From Alphaproteobacteria bacterium (GTDB taxonomy: Bacteria > Pseudomonadota > Alphaproteobacteria > Rhizobiales > Hyphomicrobiaceae): a DNA stretch of 40,906 nucleotides. A program made the translations under genes and the position numbers. How positions within the stretch are numbered: position 1 is the stretch's first letter; each line of letters starts with the position of its first letter. Location: assembly GCA_019137195.1 (NCBI GenBank), contig JAGVSR010000099.1, positions 1 to 40,906 on the forward strand, in the 5' to 3' direction. Below the pieces are notes generated by a model, which had not been told where the DNA came from, searched no databases, and saw nothing but the letters and a program-made list of their open reading frames with translations. Of the stretch, positions 17,295 through 26,218 are shown piece by piece.

Positions 17295-18742
17295 CGCGGC
17301 GTATCGTGGGGCCATTCAACCGCGTCGAAGGCGACCTCGAGATCACACTCGACATCGAGGACGGGCGGGTCGCCGCCGCACGGGTCAACTCGCCGCTTTT
17401 CCGCGGCTTCGAGCAGATGCTCCTCGGCCGGGATCCACGCGATGCCATCGTGCTGACGCCGCGCATCTGCGGCATCTGCTCGGTCGCGCAGTCGATGGCC
17501 TCCGCCCTCGCGCTCGCCGCGGCGCAGGGCATCGAGGCGCCGCCGAACGGCGATCTCATGCGCAACGTCATTCTCGGTGCCGAGAATGCCGCTGATCATC
17601 TGACGCACTTCTATGTGTTTTTCATGCCCGATTTCGCGCGAAAGATCTACGAGGACGAGCCTTGGCACGCCGTCGTCGAGCCGCGCTTCCGGGCTGTCGA
17701 TGGCGCCGCCATCCGCGACATGCTTCCCGCCCGTGCTGCCTTCATGCATGTCATGGGCACGCTCGCCGGCCACTGGCCGCACACCCTCGGCCTCCAGCCC
17801 GGTGGCACGACGCAAGCGATCGACGCTGCGGCGCAGGCCCGCGTGCTGGCGATCATTGCCGCCTTTCGCCGCTTCCTCGAGAGCCGGCTCTACGGCGACC
17901 GGCTCGAGGCCGTTGCGGCGCTCTCCTCGGCTTCCGAGCTCGTGGCGTGGTCGCGCCGGCCCGGTCCGGCGGCCGGCGACTTCGCGACGTTCCTGCGCAT
18001 CGCCGAGGCGCTGGAGCTTGGCAAGCTCGGGCGAGGCTGTGATCGGTTCATGAGCTACGGTGCCTACACGGTAGACGGTGCGCACCATTTTCGGAGTGGC
18101 GTGTTCGAGGCCGGAACGGCGCTCTCACTCGATCCATCGTTCATCACTGAGGACCTGACGTGCGGATGGTTCCAGAGAGGCAATGGACCGCGCCATCCCT
18201 CGCGCGGGGTCACCATGCCGGATGCCGACGCGCCGGCAGGCTATACTTGGTGCAAGGCGCCGCGCCTTGGTGGGAACGTCGTCGAGGTCGGCGCGCTTGC
18301 CCGCCAGGTCGTGGACGGGCACCCCCTCATGCGTGATCTGGTGGCGCAGGACGGCGGCAATGTGGTCTCCCGCGTCGTCGGCCGGCTCGTCGAACTGGCG
18401 CGCCTCGTTCCGGTCCTCGAGGACTGGACGCGGCGTATCATGCCGAGTGAGCCATTCTATCGGCAAGGCGACATGCCGAGCGAGGCGGAGGGCGCTGGGC
18501 TCATCGAGGCGGCCCGCGGTTCGCTCGGGCATTGGATCAGCGTCCGGCACGGCCGGATTCTCAACTACCAGATCATCGCGCCGACGACGTGGAACTTCTC
18601 GCCGCGCGACGGCGCGGGCACGCCCGGCGCCTGCGAGCGGGCGCTCGAAGGCGCACCCGTCCGGTCCGGAGAGACCGACCCGATTGCCGTTCAGCACATC
18701 GTGCGTTCGTTCGATCCGTGCATGGTCTGCACGGTGCATTGA
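17291..18742 (+). CDS. hupV: Regulatory hydrogenase large subunit HupV/HoxC
   Basis: The 483-residue large subunit of the H2 sensor binds NiFe through RICGIC (about residues 57-62) and DPCMVC close to the end. It stops at the final TVH, with no C-terminal extension to be clipped, which distinguishes sensory HupV/HoxC from HupL (15-residue tail). The APTTWNFSPRD segment is a large-subunit signature. It overlaps hupU by four bases (ATGA). A GAGGAG just after the stop serves hypF. Confidence 0.96.
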   Translation: MTRRIVGPFNRVEGDLEITLDIEDGRVAAARVNSPLFRGFEQMLLGRDPRDAIVLTPRICGICSVAQSMASALALAAAQGIEAPPNGDLMRNVILGAENAADHLTHFYVFFMPDFARKIYEDEPWHAVVEPRFRAVDGAAIRDMLPARAAFMHVMGTLAGHWPHTLGLQPGGTTQAIDAAAQARVLAIIAAFRRFLESRLYGDRLEAVAALSSASELVAWSRRPGPAAGDFATFLRIAEALELGKLGRGCDRFMSYGAYTVDGAHHFRSGVFEAGTALSLDPSFITEDLTCGWFQRGNGPRHPSRGVTMPDADAPAGYTWCKAPRLGGNVVEVGALARQVVDGHPLMRDLVAQDGGNVVSRVVGRLVELARLVPVLEDWTRRIMPSEPFYRQGDMPSEAEGAGLIEAARGSLGHWISVRHGRILNYQIIAPTTWNFSPRDGAGTPGACERALEGAPVRSGETDPIAVQHIVRSFDPCMVCTVH

Positions 18743-18753
18743 GGAGCGGACCG

Positions 18754-21129
18754 GTGTGCGAAGCATCTGTCGAATGTGATTGTCAGCCCGCCGATGTGTC
18801 AGCCGCCGAGATCCGCGTGCGTGGCCTCGTTCAGGGCGTCGGCTTTCGCCCCACCGTGTGGCGGCTCGCCACCGAGCTCGGAATCGGAGGCGAGGTATTG
18901 AACGACGGCGAGGGTGTGCTCATCCGGGCGTTCGGAAGCAACGAGCAGCTCACGGGACTCGTAACGGCACTACGCGATCGTGCGCCGCCATTGGCCCGCA
19001 TCGACGGAATAGAGGTGGTGCCGCGTCAGGACGAGGCGTCCCGAGTGCCGGGTTTCCGCATCGCCGCCAGCGCATCCGGTCCCGTCATGACCGTGATCGT
19101 GCCGGACGCCGCGACCTGCCCGGCCTGTCTCGCCGAGGTGTTCGACGCCTCCGACCGCCGTTATCGCTATCCGTTCACGAACTGCACGCATTGCGGTCCG
19201 CGCCTCTCTATCGTGACGGCGATTCCCTACGACCGCGCCACGACCTCCATGGCCGCCTTCCCGATGTGCGAGGACTGCCGCGCCGAATACACGAACCCCG
19301 CCGACCGCCGCTTCCACGCCGAGCCCAACGCTTGCCCGAAATGCGGTCCCCGCGTGTGGCTCGAGGATGGCACCGGCCGTGAGACACAGCTCGAGGACGG
19401 TGTCGACGCGATCGAGGCGGCTGCCGCGCTCATCCGATCGGGCGCCATCGTGGCCGTCAAGGGCATTGGCGGCTTCCACCTCGCTTGCGATGCCGCGAAC
19501 GCCGACGCGGTTTCCCGGCTGCGGCAACGGAAGCGCCGGTTTCATAAGCCCTTCGCGCTGATGGCCCGCGACCTCGCGATGATCGCCGGCTACGCGGACG
19601 TGAGCAGCGAGGAGGCGAGGCTCCTCGGCGACAAGGCCGCGCCCATCGTCGTGCTCGCGTGCCGGGCTGACGCCCCGCCGCTCGCGCCCGAGCTGGCGCC
19701 GGGGCAGATCACACTCGGCTTCATGCTGCCCTACACGGCCCTGCATCACCTGCTGATGCAGCATCTCGACTGTCCCATTGTCCTCACGTCGGGCAACGCC
19801 AGCGACGAGCCACAGGCCATCACCAACGACGACGCACGGCGGCGCCTCGCGGGTATCGCCGACCAATGGGTCATGCACGATCGCGACATCGTGAACCGCC
19901 TCGACGATAGCGTCGTTCGCGCGGCCGCTGGCGCCTTCTCGACGCTGCGGCGGGCCCGTGGGCTTGCTCCCGAGCCGCTCGCTTTGCCGCCCGGCTTCGA
20001 ACAGGCACCCCGTGTCCTTGCGCTCGGCGCCGAGCTCAAGAGCACGTTCGCGCTGTTGTCGGGTAGCGGTCTAATCGTTTCCCAGCACATCGGCGACCTC
20101 GAGGAGCCGGCGACGCACGACGACTTCCGCAGCGCGCTGGCGCTCTACCAGAGGCTGTTCCAGTTCAGACCCGACATCGTCGCGGTCGATGCCCATCCCG
20201 ACTATCTCTCGACGCAATGGGGCGCCGCGCTTGCGGCCGAGACGGGCGCCCGGCTCGTGACCGTACAGCATCACCATGCGCACGTCGCAGCCGTGCTTGC
20301 CGAGCACCGCGCACCTGCCGGAACGGCTCCCGTGCTCGCGATCGTCCTCGACGGCCTCGGTATGGGATCGAACGGCGAGCTGTGGGGCGGCGAGATCATG
20401 CAGGCCGACTACAAAAGCATCGTCCGCCTCGCCGCATTCGATGCGGTGCCGCTTGTCGGCGGTAGCCGTGCCATGCGGGAGCCTTGGCGCAATGCATTCG
20501 CGCACTTGAACCGCTGTTTCGGTTGGAGCGAGATCAGCCGGCGCTATGCCGATCTCGCAATCGTGCGACTCATCGGAGAAAAGCAGCCGGCGATTCTCGC
20601 CCGCATGGTGGAGACCGGCCTCAACGCGCCGCCTGCAAGCTCGGCCGGACGTCTGCTCGACGCTGCCGCCGCATTGATCGGCATTTGCTCGGAGCGCGTT
20701 TCTTACGAAGGGCAGGCGGCGATCGAGATGGAGGCACTGGCCGGGCCGAATATGGCAGCTGCGGGCACAGGCTACCCTGTCGACGTTGAGGTGGGAGACC
20801 CACCCCGCCTGACGTGGCGGTCGTTCTGGGCCGCGCTTCTCGACGACCTAACCCAAGGCACCGCCCGCGGGGTCGTGGCGGCGCGCGTGCATCTCGGACT
20901 GATCGAGGCTCTTGCCGGTCTGGCCCGCCGGCTTTGCCGCGAGCATGGCATGACCCGCGTTGTCCTGTCGGGCGGCGTGCTTCAGAATCGGCTGCTGCTC
21001 GAAGGCATCGCATCACGGCTTGCCATGTACGGCCTCGAGGCTATCGTCCCGCAGAAGCTGCCCGCCAGCGACGGCGGAATCGCCTGCGGCCAGGCGATCG
21101 TCGCGGCGTTGACCATCGATCAAAGCTGA
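18754..21129 (+). CDS. hypF: Carbamoyltransferase HypF
   Basis: The 791-residue enzyme makes carbamoyl-AMP from carbamoyl phosphate and passes the carbamoyl group to HypE. In order it has an acylphosphatase domain (RGLVQGVGFRPTVW, about residues 23-36), a four-pair zinc-finger region (CPAC, CTHC, CEDC, CPKC), a YrdC-like domain, and a Kae1-like domain with VQHHHAHVAAV and LSGGVLQN. I chose the GTG at 18754 because GAGGAG lies seven bases upstream; the longer open frame is a shadow of hupV. It closes the hydrogenase locus and, unlike in R. leguminosarum, is not between hypB and hypC. Confidence 0.96.
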   Translation: MCEASVECDCQPADVSAAEIRVRGLVQGVGFRPTVWRLATELGIGGEVLNDGEGVLIRAFGSNEQLTGLVTALRDRAPPLARIDGIEVVPRQDEASRVPGFRIAASASGPVMTVIVPDAATCPACLAEVFDASDRRYRYPFTNCTHCGPRLSIVTAIPYDRATTSMAAFPMCEDCRAEYTNPADRRFHAEPNACPKCGPRVWLEDGTGRETQLEDGVDAIEAAAALIRSGAIVAVKGIGGFHLACDAANADAVSRLRQRKRRFHKPFALMARDLAMIAGYADVSSEEARLLGDKAAPIVVLACRADAPPLAPELAPGQITLGFMLPYTALHHLLMQHLDCPIVLTSGNASDEPQAITNDDARRRLAGIADQWVMHDRDIVNRLDDSVVRAAAGAFSTLRRARGLAPEPLALPPGFEQAPRVLALGAELKSTFALLSGSGLIVSQHIGDLEEPATHDDFRSALALYQRLFQFRPDIVAVDAHPDYLSTQWGAALAAETGARLVTVQHHHAHVAAVLAEHRAPAGTAPVLAIVLDGLGMGSNGELWGGEIMQADYKSIVRLAAFDAVPLVGGSRAMREPWRNAFAHLNRCFGWSEISRRYADLAIVRLIGEKQPAILARMVETGLNAPPASSAGRLLDAAAALIGICSERVSYEGQAAIEMEALAGPNMAAAGTGYPVDVEVGDPPRLTWRSFWAALLDDLTQGTARGVVAARVHLGLIEALAGLARRLCREHGMTRVVLSGGVLQNRLLLEGIASRLAMYGLEAIVPQKLPASDGGIACGQAIVAALTIDQS

Positions 21130-21226
21130 CGGGCGCATCATGATGGCGCCGGCTGGAAGAGCATTTGAAGAGTAGCGTCCATCCGGAGTATGACGTCTTC
21201 ACGCAGATTGGGATCGCGAGGAGACC

Positions 21227-21751
21227 GTGGTGACGTCCGTGGCAGCACCGGAGCCAAGTAGGGCGTGGCTCGTCGTCAGCGCGCATCCGCACAAGGAACG
21301 AGTGGCCATCGAGAACCTCGAACGTCAGGGGTTCGAAACCTACTGCCCGTTGATCGCGAAGCGCATACGACATGCCCGCCAGCGGCACGAAGTGCGCCGT
21401 CCACTGTTCCCAGGATATTTGTTCGTCCGTGCGCCAGGCGAGAGCCTCTCGTGGCGGCCCATGATGTCGACCCGCGGCGTGCGTAGCGTCGTCCGCGTTG
21501 GCGATCAGCCCGGCTACGTGGACGAGCGGTTCGTGGCCGCGCTCCGCGCCCGCGAGATCGACGGCGTGATCGTCGCCCCGGCCGTCCCGTTCGAGGTCGG
21601 TCAGACCGTCCGCCTGGCTGACGATGTTTTCTCGGGCCACGTCGCGACCATCCTCGAGATCGACGAGAAGGATCGCATCACGGTGCTCATGGACCTGTTG
21701 TGCCGGCCGACACGTATCAAAGTCGATGCCCGCCGCATCTCGCCCGTCTGA
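21227..21751 (+). CDS. NusG/RfaH-like specialised transcription factor
   Basis: The 174-residue protein has a NusG N-terminal domain (AWLVVSAHPHKERVAIENL, then GFETYCPL, then RPLFPGYLFVR) and a C-terminal KOW-type segment (FEVGQTVRLADDVFSGHVATI). Essential NusG sits beside secE in most bacteria; there is no secE here, and the 'YCPL' and 'RPLFPGYLFV' wording fits the RfaH/LoaP group of operon-specific antiterminators. The GTG start has GAGGAG upstream. It comes 97 bases after hypF and 122 bases before a DUF2793 gene, so it may control the tail-like cassette that follows; that is inference. Confidence 0.88.
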   Translation: MVTSVAAPEPSRAWLVVSAHPHKERVAIENLERQGFETYCPLIAKRIRHARQRHEVRRPLFPGYLFVRAPGESLSWRPMMSTRGVRSVVRVGDQPGYVDERFVAALRAREIDGVIVAPAVPFEVGQTVRLADDVFSGHVATILEIDEKDRITVLMDLLCRPTRIKVDARRISPV

Positions 21752-21873
21752 GGGAACGAGGGCCGTAGCCGCTCCTGCAACGCGGAAATTCCGCGCCTTC
21801 TTATCCCCGTGCCGATTGGCCGGACATATCATCGGGCCCAGGATCGCTTGCCGCCTGGAGCCGTGAACCGCCG

Positions 21874-22650
21874 ATGGACGTCACACCCAATCTCGCGTTG
21901 CCGATGATCATGGCGGCCCAGGCGCAGAAGCACGTCACGCACAACGAAGCGCTGCGCATGCTCGATGCCATCGTCAACATCGCGGTGCTCGACCGCGATC
22001 TGACGGCACCACCTCCGTCGCCATCGAACGGCAGCCGCTACATCGTCGCGAGCGGCGCTTCCGGACTTTGGCTCGGCGAGAGCGGCAAAGTCGCGGCCTG
22101 GCAGGATGGGGCGTGGGTGTTCTACGCTCCGGTCCCTGGCTTCCTGGCCTGGATCTTGGACGAGAACGCCCTCGTTGTCTGGAACGGCAGCGGCTGGACC
22201 CCAGCGGTCGCGGTGAACCCCATGCCGCTCGTCGGCGTCAACGCCACGGCAGACACAACGAACCGGCTTGCGGTCAGCTCGCCCGCCACCCTCTTCAACC
22301 ATGCCGGTTCAGGCCATCAGCTGAAGGTAAACAAGAGCGCGACCGGCCAGACGGCGAGCCAGCTGTTCCAGACTGCATTCTCGGGACGCGCAGAGATCGG
22401 GCTCACCGGAGACGACAATTTTCACTTCAAGGTGAGCAGCGACGGCGCGACCTGGCGCGAGGCACTCGTCCTCGTGGCGGCGACAGGACTGCCCCGTGTC
22501 GCCAGCCTTGCCAAGGCGGCACTGCCGTCCGCCGCCACGGCCGGAGCCGGCGCGCTCGTGCATGTTTCGGACGAGGCTGGTGGCGCCACGCTCGCCTTCA
22601 GCGACGGCACCGTCTGGCGGCGCGTGCAGGACCGCGCCGTCGTTTCGTGA
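21874..22650 (+). CDS. DUF2793 domain protein (phage/GTA tail- or spike-like)
   Basis: The 258-residue protein opens with a clear DUF2793 pattern: TPNLALPMIMAAQAQKHVTH near the start, then NGSRYIVA, WLGESGKVAAWQDGAWVFY and PGFLAWILDE. DUF2793 occurs in alphaproteobacterial prophages and gene transfer agents, in structural proteins of the particle surface. The second half (about residues 115-258) is a separate region ending in a repeated AFSDGTVWRRV strand pattern like those that close tail-fibre subunits. No signal peptide is seen. The exact function is unknown; a virion-surface origin is inferred. Confidence 0.75.
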   Translation: MDVTPNLALPMIMAAQAQKHVTHNEALRMLDAIVNIAVLDRDLTAPPPSPSNGSRYIVASGASGLWLGESGKVAAWQDGAWVFYAPVPGFLAWILDENALVVWNGSGWTPAVAVNPMPLVGVNATADTTNRLAVSSPATLFNHAGSGHQLKVNKSATGQTASQLFQTAFSGRAEIGLTGDDNFHFKVSSDGATWREALVLVAATGLPRVASLAKAALPSAATAGAGALVHVSDEAGGATLAFSDGTVWRRVQDRAVVS

Positions 22651-22663
22651 GCGGAGATGAGAT

Positions 22664-23011
22664 GTGACAGCACCCTATCGCGTCAACCTCGACATGGCGA
22701 CTAACGAGGACCTGAGGCAAACATTCAAGTTGACCGACAGCCTTGATGCGCCGGTCGACCTCGGCGGCGCGACGCTGGCAATGGTGCTCGAGCCGCTCGA
22801 TGGAGGAGGGGGGCTAGAACTCTCGACAGCGAACGCGAGGATCGTCGTTCTCGATGCCGCCGCCGGCGAGTTCGAGCTCCGCGTGCCGGCGGCGGACATG
22901 GCGCTGGTCGTTCCCGGCGTCTACCGCCACGATCTTCTCTTGAGGCGTGATGGGCGCACACACCGCATTTTCGAGGGCACGCTCACGCTCGTTGACGGAG
23001 TGACGCCATGA
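22664..23011 (+). CDS. Small tail-type protein with BppU_N-like beta domain
   Basis: The 115-residue protein follows the DUF2793 gene by 13 bases and starts with GTG behind a GGAG site. Its pattern ([25 protein letters not shown] early, [18 protein letters not shown], then a closing GTLTLVDGV) is that of the small Ig-like phage baseplate/tail proteins, in which a polar strand set is followed by a 'charged ligand-like' loop. I assign it by this resemblance alone. It overlaps the collagen-repeat gene by four bases. Confidence 0.6.
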   Translation: MTAPYRVNLDMATNEDLRQTFKLTDSLDAPVDLGGATLAMVLEPLDGGGGLELSTANARIVVLDAAAGEFELRVPAADMALVVPGVYRHDLLLRRDGRTHRIFEGTLTLVDGVTP

Positions 23012-23835
23012 ACGTCGAGATATTGAAGCTCGCAGGAATCGAGGCGACACCTCTGTTCGAGCAACTGAAGGCGCTGGGGCCCTCTGGCCCCAACGGCGAT
23101 CCGGGACCGGCCGGCCTTCAGGGCGATCCGGGCGACGTGGGTCCGGCGGGGCCGCAGGGAGCACAGGGCCCAGCGGGTGGCGTGGGACCGGCCGGCCCTC
23201 CCGGCCCCGAGGGTCCGACAGGACCGTCGGGCGCAACCGGCCCGGCAGGTGCCGAAGGACCGCGCGGGCCCGCAGGACCCGCAACGGGGCTGCCGTTCCT
23301 TCTGCCGTCATTTCCGGCTCTCAAAGGTGGTCCCAGCGTGAGTTCTACGGGAATCGCGGCCGCGATGGTGGCAAACCGCCTCTACATGACGCGGTTGATC
23401 TCGCCGGCGGCGCTCGCAGTCAGCGAGCTGGGGATCAGGGTGGCCACGGCCGGCGCGGCGGGCACACTGGCTCGACTTGGCATTTATCACGCTCAGGCGG
23501 ACGGCATGCCCGGTGATCTTCTCGTCGACGCTGGCGCAGTGCCGACAGACGCTATCGCCTATGTCTCGGTTGCCATCAACCAGTCGCTGGCGGCTGGCAC
23601 GGTCTACTGGCTGGCGGCTATCTTCAGTGGCGCACCGACCGTAGCGGGGTTCAACAACCACGCGAGCCAGGGCCCGTTCCTGGGCTTCGACGCTGCCAGC
23701 ACCTCCAACATCGGTCGCGTCGGTTTCTACCGGACCAGAACCTACGGCGCTCTCGACGCCAGTGAGGCTGGCCAGTCCGCGAGCTACCTGGCCGCCTCGG
23801 TCAATATGCCGTTCGTCTATTTCGATGTCCCGTGA
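23008..23835 (+). CDS. Collagen-like repeat fibre protein
   Basis: The 275-residue protein has a 23-residue N-terminal segment, then 23 uninterrupted Gly-X-Y triplets (about residues 24-92, many GPA/GPP/GPE), then a globular C-terminal domain of about 180 residues rich in Ala, Ser and aromatic strands. Bacterial collagen-like tracts of this kind form trimeric stalks in phage tail fibres. No signal peptide or anchor is present, so it is not an ordinary surface collagen. The ATG overlaps the upstream gene by four bases, so the two are likely translated together. The tail domain resembles nothing I can name. Confidence 0.75.
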   Translation: MNVEILKLAGIEATPLFEQLKALGPSGPNGDPGPAGLQGDPGDVGPAGPQGAQGPAGGVGPAGPPGPEGPTGPSGATGPAGAEGPRGPAGPATGLPFLLPSFPALKGGPSVSSTGIAAAMVANRLYMTRLISPAALAVSELGIRVATAGAAGTLARLGIYHAQADGMPGDLLVDAGAVPTDAIAYVSVAINQSLAAGTVYWLAAIFSGAPTVAGFNNHASQGPFLGFDAASTSNIGRVGFYRTRTYGALDASEAGQSASYLAASVNMPFVYFDVP

Positions 23836-23849
23836 CAGGGGAGAGACCG

Positions 23850-24197
23850 ATGATTTTTCGCAAGTATGACGGGCAGGGAAATCTAATCTCCGAGGTCGAG
23901 ATCCCCGATCCGCCGCCAACTGCCGACGACGTGCGCGCCGAGGCGCAGCGGCGCATCCACCTCTTGCTCGGAGCCCGGGACCAGGAGCACGCGCTCGTGA
24001 TCCAAACCAAGGCCCACGAGGAGGCTATCCGCATTCTCGACAAGCGGGCTTCTGGAGCCGACCTCACGGCGGGTGAGATGGAGGCCGCATCCGCGTTCCG
24101 AACGGTTCAGGGCCGGCTCGCAGCAATCCGCATGGCCTCGAACGCCATGGAGGCGGCTCCGCCCGCCGACTACACCGACGACGCTCGCTGGCCCTGA
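23850..24197 (+). CDS. Small tail-type hypothetical protein
   Basis: The 115-residue protein begins MIFRKYDGQGNLISE and then has a helical, Ala/Glu/Arg-rich middle with AEAQRRIHLLLGARDQEHAL, ending in an acidic YTDDARWP. The pattern of short N-terminal strands followed by a helical AEAxRRI segment occurs in small proteins encoded beside phage tail fibres. I chose the ATG at 23850 with GGGGAGAG just upstream; a GTG at 23832 would add six residues and overlap the fibre gene by four bases. It ends the cassette. The function is unknown. Confidence 0.6.
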   Translation: MIFRKYDGQGNLISEVEIPDPPPTADDVRAEAQRRIHLLLGARDQEHALVIQTKAHEEAIRILDKRASGADLTAGEMEAASAFRTVQGRLAAIRMASNAMEAAPPADYTDDARWP

Positions 24198-24326
24198 GGC
24201 GGCGTATTAGAAGCAAGAGTTCTTCCGTTAGACGGCGAGTTGAAGACCACCTCGGCCCTGCCCGACGCCAACGAGCCTTTGCCGGGCTGTTGTCTTGACC
24301 GTCTCCCGGCTTCAGCCTGCACATGG

Positions 24327-26213
24327 TCACGGCGGGCGCTCGAAATGGAACACCGGACCGGCCGCCCGAAACGGCAGGCGGCAGCCTTCGGGCATGAGGA
24401 ATGCGTGCTCGCGCCGGATGGCGAACACGTCGCACAGGCCGTCGGTGATGACCAGGATCGGCGCGTCTCTCGGGAAGTCGTCCGTTCGCTCGAGCCTGTC
24501 GATGGCAGGCTTGAGCACGGTGCCGCCGCGGCCTTTGATCTCGACCGTCTCGAGCAGCGCCTCCGGCTCGACGTAGCCCATGTCGTGGACGCCAGCGTCG
24601 CACTGAACGACGCGCACCGCCGGCACCTCGCGGCTCATGGCGTAGCTTGCAATGGCACCGAGGCCGCGGGCGAGCACGTTCTTCGCCATCGATCCAGAGG
24701 TGTCGATGACGACGCCGAAGGTGCGCGCCTCGAACCGGTCGAGCGGGCGCTCGTAGACGGGGCGTGGGATGTCGGGCGTTGCCGACTGGCGGCGGCTGGC
24801 GCGGCGGAACGTGCGTCGGCGCTCGAGCGGAGGAAACCAGGCATCGAGCCACTGACCGAGCTTCACGTCCCACGGTACGGGAGGGTGCTGAAGCGCTCGC
24901 ACCTCCTCGATCAGATCGCCCGGCAACAGCCCGCGACCGCGGTCAGCGAGGTGGAGGTCAATGCCCTCGGCGAGTGCGCGCCGGTAGAAGCTATCAAGGT
25001 CGCAGCCCTCGCCGCGCCACCAGCCCGGGCGCTCCTTTCCGAGCATGTCCGGCTTGCCGACGCCAGCGAGCGTCGCCACCTTGCCGAGGCGACGGGAGAG
25101 GCGCAGGTCTTTGACGATGCGGTCGTAGAGCGCTTCCGCCGACTCGCGCTCGAGACCTAGCTCCGGATCGAGCATGAGGCCGCTCACCGGCGGCTCGCCG
25201 ATACCCATCTCGACGAGCCAGCCATTGATGACGTAGTCGCAAGCGATATTCCAGAGGTAGGGGTCGCGCCCCTGTCGGCGAGCGAAGTGCGAGAGCCCGA
25301 CGTGCAGAAGCTCGTGCGCGATCGTGAATTGCATGCCGGCATAGGTCCAGGGGAACTTTGGGTTCACGTAGACGACCCTCTGCTCGCCGTCGACCGCGGC
25401 GATGCGGATGTCGTACTGCTGGCACAGCTTCTCGTCCTCTTCGATCTCGAAGGCGGCGGCCAGCGCGGCGAGCAGCGGATAGCTCGAAATGAACCAGGAG
25501 CGTGCCTTCTCGGCGAGCGAGTTCGGATTTTTCCTGGCCGACGACGGGCCGCGAGCGGCATGTCCTGCCTGGTCGACGGCGTCGAGGATGCTGGCGCGGA
25601 TGGCGGCCGCGAGCGCGTCGCTGGTCTCCTGGCGGTGAGCGTCGTCGTAGGCCGGTGGATCGCCGTCGAAGATCCAGGTAGGCTGGCCCTTGCCCGCGAG
25701 GCCGAGACCACCATAGAGCAGTCGCGTTTCCTCTGCCTCCGTCGCGAGCACCGTCGCCATCCCCTCGACCGTGCGTCCCGGAAGCGGATGATCACACCAC
25801 GGTAGGTCGGACGGGCGCCTGCCGGCGCCAAGTCCGCGCAAGAGGTCGGTCGCGGCCAGCTCTGAGGCGAGCCGCCAGAACCTGTCGCTGCGCTTCGGGT
25901 CGCAGTGGTTGAGCGCGATGTGAAGGAGCGCCTGGGCGATCACGTTCGTCCACTCGTCGGGCTCGGCACGCCGCTTGTCGTTCAAGACGATGCGGTGCGC
26001 GTGGTTGCGCCAGCGGCCGGCGTACCACGAGCGGCATGTCGAGACGGTGATGCGGACCCAGGCATCCTTCGCAAGCGGCGGGTCGGCGCCGGCCGGCACG
26101 ATCGAGGCCAGCCCCAGAAGGCGGCCGAACAGCGGATGGGAGCGGAGCAGCGCGAGACCCTGGTCGATGGCCTCCAGGCTCGGACTCACCCGGGACTTCG
26201 ATCCCTTCGCCAT
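24327..26213 (-). CDS. DUF2201 putative metallopeptidase with VWA-like C-terminal domain
   Basis: The 628-residue protein has a zinc-peptidase-like HELLHVGLSH at about residues 300-310, inside the DUF2201 N-terminal region, and a C-terminal VWA-like domain with VVIDTSGSMAKN and VITDGLCDVF, both MIDAS-type motifs. It has no signal peptide. DUF2201 proteins are commonly paired with a MoxR AAA+ ATPase, as here (gene at 26219, gap of five bases). I place the start at the ATG at 26213; the longer open frame overlaps moxR and its early part reads as a shadow. The substrate is unknown. Confidence 0.85.
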   Translation of the reverse strand: MAKGSKSRVSPSLEAIDQGLALLRSHPLFGRLLGLASIVPAGADPPLAKDAWVRITVSTCRSWYAGRWRNHAHRIVLNDKRRAEPDEWTNVIAQALLHIALNHCDPKRSDRFWRLASELAATDLLRGLGAGRRPSDLPWCDHPLPGRTVEGMATVLATEAEETRLLYGGLGLAGKGQPTWIFDGDPPAYDDAHRQETSDALAAAIRASILDAVDQAGHAARGPSSARKNPNSLAEKARSWFISSYPLLAALAAAFEIEEDEKLCQQYDIRIAAVDGEQRVVYVNPKFPWTYAGMQFTIAHELLHVGLSHFARRQGRDPYLWNIACDYVINGWLVEMGIGEPPVSGLMLDPELGLERESAEALYDRIVKDLRLSRRLGKVATLAGVGKPDMLGKERPGWWRGEGCDLDSFYRRALAEGIDLHLADRGRGLLPGDLIEEVRALQHPPVPWDVKLGQWLDAWFPPLERRRTFRRASRRQSATPDIPRPVYERPLDRFEARTFGVVIDTSGSMAKNVLARGLGAIASYAMSREVPAVRVVQCDAGVHDMGYVEPEALLETVEIKGRGGTVLKPAIDRLERTDDFPRDAPILVITDGLCDVFAIRREHAFLMPEGCRLPFRAAGPVFHFERPP

Positions 26214-26218
26214 CGGGA

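Noticed and set aside
20457-20468. GGCGGTAGCCG, resembling the RfaH ops element near the NusG-like gene
   Set aside because: It lies inside the hypF coding sequence rather than in a leader and misses the conserved T of the ops element, so chance is the simpler reading.
21132-21150. Near-palindrome GGCGC-ATCATGAT-GGCGCC after hypF
   Set aside because: It has a one-base bulge and is followed by GGCTGGAAG rather than a T-tract, so it is not a convincing terminator; the next gene may be read through.
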